Source of the DNA: Verrucomicrobiia bacterium
GTDB lineage: Bacteria; Verrucomicrobiota; Verrucomicrobiia; Limisphaerales; DASXHY01
NCBI GenBank assembly: GCA_035629175.1
Contig: DASPIL010000066.1
Span: 1-64,000, forward strand
Reading direction: 5' to 3'
DNA length: 64,000 bases
Shown piece after piece: positions 43,725 to 50,809 of this stretch. The number at the start of each line of letters is the position of its first letter. The first letter of the stretch is position 1. The notes beneath the pieces were generated by a model, which did no database searches, had not been told where the DNA came from, and was given only the letters and a program-made list of their open reading frames with translations. The position numbers were made by a program, and so were the translations under genes.

Positions 43725-44210
43725 ATGAATGAACGAGACGCGACATCAACATCGGCTGATTTCGACAGCGGCGGGACCAAGCCCCGAGAGGGCATCACGG
43801 TCCTGCATGTCGACGATGACCCCAATGACACTGCGCTTCTGCAGGCGGCCAGCCGCAACGCGCGGGTCGACTTTCGTTTGCATAATGTCGAGGACGGCGA
43901 GCAGGCGATCGCCTACTTGAGCGACGCCCAGCAGGCGCGTGGGCCGATGCCATCCCTGGTGCTGCTGGACATGAAGATGCCGAGAGCGACGGGCTTGGAA
44001 ATTCTTCAATGGATCCGAAAGCATCCTGACTTGAATCGGCTTCCAGTGATCGTCTTGTCGGGATCGGAACTTCAAGAGGATATTCGCAAGGCCTACGCCG
44101 AAGGTGCGAATTCGTATTTTGTAAAGCCTCTGGGATTTGATGCGCTCGTGGACCTGATCCGCAACATCAGCAGTGTTTGGCTGGCGGAGAAGGACGGCAC
44201 GTCGGTGTAG
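43725..44210 (+). CDS. Single-domain Rcp1-like response regulator
   Basis: A 161-residue protein. After an unstructured N-terminus of about 22 residues (ATSTSADFDSGGTKPREG), a receiver domain starts ITVLHVDDDPNDTALLQAA. It shows the acidic pair, the acceptor region LVLLDMKMPRATGLEIL, VIVLSGSELQEDI and NSYFVKPLGFDALVDL with the conserved Lys. No output domain follows. It belongs to the same Rcp1-like class as the regulator at 19613. No kinase is adjacent; the nearest is at 50810. It is followed by a long noncoding stretch. The role is presumably phosphorelay or kinase control. Confidence 0.88.
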   Translation: MNERDATSTSADFDSGGTKPREGITVLHVDDDPNDTALLQAASRNARVDFRLHNVEDGEQAIAYLSDAQQARGPMPSLVLLDMKMPRATGLEILQWIRKHPDLNRLPVIVLSGSELQEDIRKAYAEGANSYFVKPLGFDALVDLIRNISSVWLAEKDGTSV

Positions 44211-44685
44211 ATCTTCAAGGTGCTGAGCGTTGCGCCGCTTCAACGCGCGAACAGTGCACGTGTCCGGCGTGGTTTCAAGAGCTTCAAGGAACTCCCGGTG
44301 GTGAACCCGGCAACGCCCCGGGACTGACATCCGTTTTAGTGCGAATTGCTGAAGCCGCTTGCTTTGTGATGGAGTGGGCGGCACATGAAAACCCGTTTTG
44401 ATTCCGCCTTGCACAAGCCCGTTTCGGGCAGCGGCGTTGTCGGGTTTTCTACGCAGAAGACCCGTTGGAAACCTTTCCATTCCAACGGCTTAGGCCGGAA
44501 CGACACAGGCGACATTACCGAAAAGAATCGGTGTAAAGTGTTGATCCACAAGCAACTGCGGCAACTAATCATCTGGGGTGTTCACCCCGGTATGGAATCC
44601 GCTAACGCGTTAATGTCCCCTTCTGCCCAATTGTGTCGGGCGCTTGGGATTTTTATCTGATCGAAACCAAAGAACAAAAAGTCAA
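44211..44685 (+). other. 475-bp structured noncoding leader upstream of a mini surface protein
   Basis: No credible protein is encoded here. Inverted repeats cluster in the second half: CCGTTGGAA/TTCCAACGG (44462-44470 with 44480-44488), then CGGC-TTAG-GCCG (44486-44497, overlapping the first, so the two are mutually exclusive). ACCGA/TCGGT is at 44517-44532, GGGGTG-TT-CACCCC at 44575-44588, and the palindrome TAACGCGTTA at 44603-44612. The density and the overlap of alternative stems suggest a folded RNA, possibly a long leader of the gene at 44686 or an independent small RNA. I cannot match it to a known riboswitch class. Confidence 0.4.
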
Positions 44686-44856
44686 ATGAAACACTCCATA
44701 GTTATCGCTGCGCTCGCACTCATGGCTACCGTGCCCAGTGCCCTCGCTGTTGCACCTCCCCCGAGCGTTCCCGATGCGGGAGCAAGCGGGCTCCTCCTCG
44801 CAATTGCCTGCGGCGGCTTGATGGTAGTCCGACGCTTTGTGTCTAAGCGCGACTAA
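44686..44856 (+). CDS. 56-aa mini protein: signal peptide plus VPD-type sorting tail
   Basis: A very short exported protein. Residues 1-21 are a signal peptide (MKHSIVIAALALMATVPSAL, cleavage near Ala21). Only about six residues (VAPPPS) separate it from VPDAGASGLLLAIACGGLMV, a hydrophobic segment ending in a basic tail RRFVSKRD. The VPD-x-G + hydrophobic + basic plan is that of VPDSG-CTERM/PEP-CTERM sorting signals read by exosortases. So the mature product would be almost only a sorting tag. It has its own terminator (44870-44899), and the giant surface protein starts 107 bp later. The start is set by the export signal; the gene may be a minimal surface lipid/matrix peptide. Function is unknown. 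Confidence 0.75.
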   Translation: MKHSIVIAALALMATVPSALAVAPPPSVPDAGASGLLLAIACGGLMVVRRFVSKRD

Positions 44857-44869
44857 ACAAAGCACGACT

Positions 44870-44899
44870 GAGGATTCCCGCTGGAAAGCGGGAATCCTC
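44870..44899 (+). terminator. Terminator after the mini sorting-tail protein
   Basis: A perfect 13-bp stem, GAGGATTCCCGCT (44870-44882) with AGCGGGAATCCTC (44887-44899), encloses a GGAA tetraloop. It is followed by GGTTTCG, so the T tract is poor. Its position 13 bp after a stop codon supports termination. Confidence 0.78.
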
Positions 44900-44962
44900 G
44901 GTTTCGCTCCTCCAGAATTTTGATCACGGTTTTTCAGAAGGTTAGTTGAACTCTACGGACTC

Positions 44963-47900
44963 ATGAAAACAATCCAGTCACTCCGGGCGCTTTTTCTCGG
45001 CCTACTTTTACCTTTCGCTACTGTTCCCACAACCCAAGCCATGACGAATGGCTGCTGCCTTGAACTCCCGGCCATTCCGAATAACGAGGCGGATGGTTTG
45101 GTAAAGGTCGCTTGGGGCAATCAACCTAATTTTCCAGGAGTTGCTCCGGAATTCAGCTGGTTTACCGTCGACATTCAGCCGGGCGGACCAGGCGTTCCAA
45201 CGCCACCGATTCCCGCTGGCCGCTATGCCGCGTGGTGTTTCGATGTCGCGACCGAGCTCGCCCCGCCTCCCAATGGAATCCTCTTCGGCGGCTATTTGTT
45301 TTCCAGTTGCGATCCCTCCGTTGCGTTCAATCAGTACCTCCCCGGTCACCCGAACGTGCAAAAAGATGCCGCAACATGGAAACGCATCAATTACCTGATA
45401 AACCATCGGTTTCAAGCATGTGGTGGTCTTGTACCCCGGATGTGGGAAGTGCAACGCGCGATCTGGACGCTCATGGGTCAGCCCCTTACGACTGTTCCCA
45501 GTCCGCCGTATCCTCCTTATAGGGCTAACGTAGTTCAATGCCTGGTTGACAGTGCCATTGCGAATGCTCCGAGCTGGCAACTATCCTGCGGCGACAAAAT
45601 CGCTGTTATTTACAACGTCGATGTAAACTGGGACACAGTCGCGCCTGAAGTTCAGCTTATCTTCCTTGAAGTCCCGTACTGCCCCCCGATCAGCTGCCCG
45701 CCCGACGTCACAGTTAATTGCGAACAGGTCGCAAGCGGCGCGCTCACGAACCTGACACTCCTCGGCCAACCCACCACCGATCCTTGCTGCCCGATCACAA
45801 ATCGGTACGTTGATGTGATCACCCCCGGCAACTGCCCGAACAGCTACACGATCACGCGCACCTGGACTTCGATTATTTCCTGCGCAACGAAGACATGCGT
45901 GCAAACGATCACAGTCGTCGACAACACGCCTCCCACCCTGACGGTTCCCCAAGGTGCCGCTTTGGGATGTAATCCGACCCTCGTTCCGACCGACGATCTC
46001 ATTCGATCCCTCGTGACAGCGACTGACCTCTGCGGCCAGGTGATCACCAACGTTTCACACATTGATGAACCGAACGGTTGTAGCATTACCCGCACGTTCA
46101 CCGTGACTGCTGTCGACGAATGCGGCAACACCGCAGGTCCGAAGACAATCGTCTTCACGTGGAAGGTCGACAAGGAAGCTCCTGTTCTGATCGGTCTGCC
46201 CCCGGCAACCGCGACATATTCCTGTGAGATGCCGGTCCCTGCGGCTCCGACAGTCACCGCGCTGGACAACTGCGATACCAATCTCACGGTCCATTTCACC
46301 GAAACGCCCTCTGGCGACGCCTGCAGCCGCACCCTTACGCGTGTCTGGTCTGCGGTGGACGGCTGCGGAAACCCTGTTTCGTTCACCCAGGTAGTCACCG
46401 TTCGTGACACCACGGGTCCTGTGCTGACGATCCCCGACAATGTTGAAGTTGAGTGTGATTCCATCCCTGAAGTCGGCATCGCCACCGCGACCGACAACTG
46501 CGACAGCAATCCTGTCATCACATTCGTTGGCGAAACCAACATGCTCCAGAGCTGCACGAACTTCCTGCTGCGCACCTGGAAGGCAGTGGATGCTTGCGGC
46601 AATCCTTCGTTCAAGACCCAGACCATCACATTGGTCGACACCACGGCGCCTGTGCTCGACGGCGTCCCGGATGATGTAGCGGTCGAATGCACGGATGTGC
46701 CCGCAGTTCCGGAAGTGACCGCGACGGATGCGTGTGACACGAACACGATCGCTGTCATCTTCAGCCAGTTGCGCACCAACGGCGACTGCACCAACAACTA
46801 CACGCTTCTGCGCACCTGGATTGCCACGGACATCTGCGGCAACTCCGTCACCAACACGCAGACGATCGTCGTGACGGATACAACAGAGCCTGTGATTACC
46901 GCGCCGGCCGACCGGACAGTCGAGTGCGGCCAGTCCTGGGCCTTCGGAAATCCGACGGCAACCGACACTTGCGGCAAAGCCGTTGTGACCATCCTCGGCA
47001 CCGAAACGAATCGCACGGGCTGCGGTTTTACGGCCACGCGCACATGGGTCGCGACCGACGCCTGCGGTAACACTGCGACAGCGACACAAACGGTCTCGGT
47101 TGTTGATAACACTCCTCCCGTGATCACGTGCAGCCCGAACAAGACGGTTGCCTGCGGCTCAGCCCTGTCGTTCGACGCTCCGACGGCGACTGATAATTGC
47201 GGCACAGTCACGATCAAGATCATCAGCACTGTGACAGCAACGAACAAATGCGTCGTCACATCCACGCGCACCTGGAAAGCCACAGATGCTTGCGGCAACG
47301 TTGCGCAATGCAGCCAGACGCTGACCAGCGATTGCGGATCACTCTGCGTCAAGAAGGTCTTCAAGTTCGACGGCAGCACGTCGTCCTACGGAACCTGCGG
47401 AAACGTCCGCACCTACACGGTCAACGGCCTCTCAGTCCGCGTTAGCGCATTCAGCCGCGTGAAATCGACCGGCGCATGGGCAACGGCGTTCCTCGGAGCG
47501 TATAGCGGCGGGCTTGGCGTGACCGACACCAGTGAAGGCACAGGTTCCGGCAACTCGCACACGGTTGATAACATTGGCCGCGACAACTTTGTCCTGTTCG
47601 AATTCTCGGAGCCCGTCGCTGTCAAGAAGGCGACCCTCGGCTACGTGGTTGATGACAGTGACTTCATGCTCTGGGTCGGCAACTTCGCCAATCCTTACGC
47701 CAACCACATGACGCTGAGCGATGCCCTTCTGGGAAGTTTCTCGCATGTTGAGACAAACCTGACGGGCAGCTCCTCGGCCCGCACGGCCCTGTTCAACAAC
47801 GACGACGTCGTCGGGAATGCGTTCGTCGTGGCAGCACTGCCGGGCACGAGCTGGTGCGATGATCAATTCAAGATCTCGATGCTCGAGATTTGCCAGAGCA

Positions 47901-49384
47901 CCTGCGAACCGCCTCCTCCTCCATGCTCGGGAAGCATCTGCGGCAAGATCCTTCGCGACTGCAATGCCGACGGATCGCTCTACGGCGAAGAAGGCCTGGA
48001 AGGCATGACCGTCAAGTTGCGCAATTCGGCTGGAACGATCGTGGGTTCCACAATGAGTGAGCCCGATGGCGAGTTCTGCTTCAGCGGCCTCAGCGCCGGA
48101 TCCTACACGGTTGAAGTCGTCCCTGGCGACTACTGCCAGACCTACGACCCCGATTCATACAAGAACGACAAGACCACGGTTACGCTCGGTGCGTGCGAGG
48201 CGAAGAGCGGCATCAAGTTCGGTTACACGGGAACAGATGCTTCGGTTTACCTGGTCAAGACTGGTCCGGCCACCGCCAAGGTGGGCGAAACCATCACGTT
48301 CAAGTTCGCCGTGACCAACACGGGCAACACCTGCCTCTACGGCGGCATGAGCATCTATGATCCGATGCTGGGCGGAACGATCTGGCAGCAGAGCCCTGTT
48401 GTTCCGGGCGAAGGATTCGTCATCACCAAGACCTACACGGTGAAATCCACCGATCCAAAACTGTTGTGCAACACAGCGACTGCCATCGGCCACCCGCCGA
48501 CCGGTTACGCGGTGAAGCATCAGTCCAGCTGGACAGTATCCATCAGCAATGTTGCGTCGCTGCCGAAGCCGAACTGCCCAGTGGTGCAATCCGGCAACTG
48601 CTACGTGAAGCTGAACTTCAGCGGCATCTCTGGGTGCACGAGCTTCAAGATCAAGCGCTCCCTGACGTCGGGTGGACCTTACACCGTCATCAAGAGCGGT
48701 TATACCTCGACCAGCTATACGGACACGACCTGCGACAACGGGAAGCTGTATTACTATGTGATCTCCTGCATGGTGAACGGCGTCGAAAGCCCGAACTCGG
48801 ATGAGGCATGCGCGGTGCCGAGCGCCGGATTGCCGAGCCCGTGGCAGACCCGCGACATCGGTAATGTCGGCTTGTCAGGCAACGCCAGCTACGCCTCCGG
48901 CACGCGCAAGTTCACGCTCATCGGTTCCGGAGAAGACATCTGGAACGGTTCGGATGAATTCCGCTTCGCCTACCAGGTCGCCAGCGGCAACTGCACCATC
49001 GTGGCCCGGGTGGCCAGCGTTGGAAACACCGACCCATGGGCGAAGGCCGGCATCATGATCCGTGACAACCTCACGTCCGGATCGGAGCACGCCTCACTGT
49101 TCGTGACGCCTGGGAATGGTGTTGCGGCCCAATACCGCGACAACACTGGCGGCAGCAGCGAAAACGTGAACACCACCGGCCTATCGGCGCCTTACTGGGT
49201 GAAGCTGATTCGCAGTGGAAACACATTCACTGCCTATCGCTCAGCGAATGGATCTTCCTGGACCCACATCGGATCCAAGACGATCTACATGTCGAGCACC
49301 GTCTACATCGGCCTGGCGGTCACCAGCCATAAGGACGGCACAGCGTGCACGGCCACGTTTGATAACGTGACGGTCTCGCCTTAA
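44963..49384 (+). CDS. Giant Cys-rich surface protein with thioester-like (TED) head and HYR repeats
   Basis: A 1473-residue exported protein. The signal peptide ends near Ala26. Residues about 45-200 fit the thioester domain plan: Cys92 in AAWCFDVATEL, WKRINYLINH, and Gln164 in EVQRAIWTLMGQ, the pair that forms an internal thioester in Gram-positive TED adhesins. About seven Cys-rich HYR-like modules (about 240-790) follow, with motifs VTATDxCD, TRTWxAxDxCGN and VVDTTxPV. A beta domain lies at about 794-985, an SdrD-B-like module at about 988-1088 (CGKILRDCNADGSLYGEEGL), a DUF11-like module at about 1089-1195, FN3 at about 1202-1285, and a concanavalin-like end at about 1292-1473 (FRFAYQVASGNCTIVARVAS). 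No sorting tail is present. It is ended by a strong terminator. The thioester is inferred from motif spacing. Confidence 0.82.
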   Translation: MKTIQSLRALFLGLLLPFATVPTTQAMTNGCCLELPAIPNNEADGLVKVAWGNQPNFPGVAPEFSWFTVDIQPGGPGVPTPPIPAGRYAAWCFDVATELAPPPNGILFGGYLFSSCDPSVAFNQYLPGHPNVQKDAATWKRINYLINHRFQACGGLVPRMWEVQRAIWTLMGQPLTTVPSPPYPPYRANVVQCLVDSAIANAPSWQLSCGDKIAVIYNVDVNWDTVAPEVQLIFLEVPYCPPISCPPDVTVNCEQVASGALTNLTLLGQPTTDPCCPITNRYVDVITPGNCPNSYTITRTWTSIISCATKTCVQTITVVDNTPPTLTVPQGAALGCNPTLVPTDDLIRSLVTATDLCGQVITNVSHIDEPNGCSITRTFTVTAVDECGNTAGPKTIVFTWKVDKEAPVLIGLPPATATYSCEMPVPAAPTVTALDNCDTNLTVHFTETPSGDACSRTLTRVWSAVDGCGNPVSFTQVVTVRDTTGPVLTIPDNVEVECDSIPEVGIATATDNCDSNPVITFVGETNMLQSCTNFLLRTWKAVDACGNPSFKTQTITLVDTTAPVLDGVPDDVAVECTDVPAVPEVTATDACDTNTIAVIFSQLRTNGDCTNNYTLLRTWIATDICGNSVTNTQTIVVTDTTEPVITAPADRTVECGQSWAFGNPTATDTCGKAVVTILGTETNRTGCGFTATRTWVATDACGNTATATQTVSVVDNTPPVITCSPNKTVACGSALSFDAPTATDNCGTVTIKIISTVTATNKCVVTSTRTWKATDACGNVAQCSQTLTSDCGSLCVKKVFKFDGSTSSYGTCGNVRTYTVNGLSVRVSAFSRVKSTGAWATAFLGAYSGGLGVTDTSEGTGSGNSHTVDNIGRDNFVLFEFSEPVAVKKATLGYVVDDSDFMLWVGNFANPYANHMTLSDALLGSFSHVETNLTGSSSARTALFNNDDVVGNAFVVAALPGTSWCDDQFKISMLEICQSTCEPPPPPCSGSICGKILRDCNADGSLYGEEGLEGMTVKLRNSAGTIVGSTMSEPDGEFCFSGLSAGSYTVEVVPGDYCQTYDPDSYKNDKTTVTLGACEAKSGIKFGYTGTDASVYLVKTGPATAKVGETITFKFAVTNTGNTCLYGGMSIYDPMLGGTIWQQSPVVPGEGFVITKTYTVKSTDPKLLCNTATAIGHPPTGYAVKHQSSWTVSISNVASLPKPNCPVVQSGNCYVKLNFSGISGCTSFKIKRSLTSGGPYTVIKSGYTSTSYTDTTCDNGKLYYYVISCMVNGVESPNSDEACAVPSAGLPSPWQTRDIGNVGLSGNASYASGTRKFTLIGSGEDIWNGSDEFRFAYQVASGNCTIVARVASVGNTDPWAKAGIMIRDNLTSGSEHASLFVTPGNGVAAQYRDNTGGSSENVNTTGLSAPYWVKLIRSGNTFTAYRSANGSSWTHIGSKTIYMSSTVYIGLAVTSHKDGTACTATFDNVTVSP

Positions 49385-49402
49385 CCACCAACGAATGAAC
49401 AA

Positions 49403-49428
49403 CGCCCCCGGCTTTCGAGCCGGGGGCG
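49403..49428 (+). terminator. Strong hairpin terminator after the giant surface protein
   Basis: A perfect 11-bp GC-rich stem, CGCCCCCGGCT (49403-49413) with AGCCGGGGGCG (49418-49428), closes a stable TTCG tetraloop 18 bp after the stop codon. A short CTTTG follows. The next gene starts 8 bp later, so it may reduce but not abolish read-through. Confidence 0.82.
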
Positions 49429-49435
49429 CTTTGCA

Positions 49436-50716
49436 ATGAAGCAACGCGCAATCATCGGAATTTGCCTCGGGGTTCTTGTCATCGGCTGCTATCTGGCATG
49501 GCGATCCACCCCGGCCACAGCCCCGATCGAACCTTCGGTGGTTGCATTGGAAAACGAAAAGCAAATAGAGAAAGTCGAAGCCGCGGTGCCTGTGATCCCA
49601 GCTGACGGGTCCGAGCCGACCGCCGCAAATCTTCCGCAGACGCAATTGTTGCGGGATGTCCTGACCGCCATTGAAGGCGTGCAATCCACGGCCGACGCAC
49701 TGGAGCGCGAAGCTCGTCTGGCGAAGGCCGCTGCTGAAGTTGCTGTTGAGGATATTCCTGAAGTCATGGCCTTCCTTTGGAACAAGGAACACATTTCTAC
49801 ACATGGGGATGAGCTGCGCAAACGATTGCTGCAGCGGTGGGCCGAACTGGATCCGAAGGCGGCCGCAGAATGGGTTAAGAACCAGCCGCAGGACGCGCGG
49901 CAAACCGATGCCATGAGCCGCATCGCGGGAATCTGGAGCGGCCAAAATTTTGAAGAGGCAAATGCCTGGGCGGGTGCGCTTCCCGAAGGCGACCTGAGGA
50001 ACGAAGCGCAGGCCCATATCGCGTACGAGGTCGCAACGACCTCGCCCATGGACGCAATGCAGCTGGCGGTGGCGATGCCACCCGGGGCAACGCGCGATGA
50101 CCTGCTTGCGCATGTGGCGAGCATGTGGGCGGCGGCAGATTCGGCAGGCGCGCTGGCCTGGACCAAACAGATTGAAGATGTGGAACTGCGCGAGCGATTG
50201 CTCGTGAGCGTAATCACTGCGATGGGCAATGCCACTCCCGCTGAAGCCGCGAAACTCGCGCTGGAGCTGCTGCCGCAGGGCAGAAACCAGGAGGACGCGG
50301 TGATGTCGCTGATCCAGGTTTGGGCGCAGCGCGAGCCCGAAACGGTCGCACAATGGGTGGCCAGCTTTTCCGTTGGAGAGCTGCAGCAAACGGGCGTGCA
50401 GAACCTGGTGAAGATCTGGGCGGATGCGGACATGCAGCGCGTGGGGCAATGGCTGAATGGTTTGGGAGAAGGCGCTGTTCGCGACGCCGGCATTTGCGCG
50501 CTCATCGAGAAGATTCTGCCTCAGGATCCAAAAATCGCGGCTGATTGGACGCGCAGCATCAGCGACGTCAAATTGCGCCAGCAGGAAATTGAGAATCTTG
50601 GCGAGGTGTGGCTGACCATCAATCCAGCGGCTGCGCGCGAGTTCCTTGAAAAGGCGCCCATTACTCCAGAAGCCCGCCAACGCCTGCTTCAGCCCCCTGC
50701 ACCTGCCTCGGCGTAA
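49436..50716 (+). CDS. Membrane-anchored helical-repeat (solenoid) protein
   Basis: A 426-residue protein. The N-terminus MKQRAIIGICLGVLVIGCYL is either a single membrane anchor or a lipoprotein signal (VIGC, Cys18). A Pro/Glu/Val-rich linker (about 25-75) leads to an all-helical domain. From about residue 135 it is built of repeats of about 35 residues with the pattern W..A..DP.AAAEWV...P.G..R..A: RWAELDPKAAAEWVKNQP, IAGIWSGQNFEEANAWAGAL, WAAADSAGALAWTKQI, QVWAQREPETVAQWVASF, IWADADMQRVGQWLNGL. Such Trp/Ala repeats occur widely in Verrucomicrobia proteins of unknown function, resembling TPR/Sel1 scaffolds. It lies just after the surface protein terminator. It probably binds another protein in the periplasm. 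Confidence 0.75.
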   Translation: MKQRAIIGICLGVLVIGCYLAWRSTPATAPIEPSVVALENEKQIEKVEAAVPVIPADGSEPTAANLPQTQLLRDVLTAIEGVQSTADALEREARLAKAAAEVAVEDIPEVMAFLWNKEHISTHGDELRKRLLQRWAELDPKAAAEWVKNQPQDARQTDAMSRIAGIWSGQNFEEANAWAGALPEGDLRNEAQAHIAYEVATTSPMDAMQLAVAMPPGATRDDLLAHVASMWAAADSAGALAWTKQIEDVELRERLLVSVITAMGNATPAEAAKLALELLPQGRNQEDAVMSLIQVWAQREPETVAQWVASFSVGELQQTGVQNLVKIWADADMQRVGQWLNGLGEGAVRDAGICALIEKILPQDPKIAADWTRSISDVKLRQQEIENLGEVWLTINPAAAREFLEKAPITPEARQRLLQPPAPASA

Positions 50717-50809
50717 AAGCTGGAATCCGCCTCCTGCCTGAGTAGGCAAGTTCCCCGTCGCATTTTCCCCGGATCGACTTACGGTTACCTCGAGATTTCG
50801 GAGGAACTA

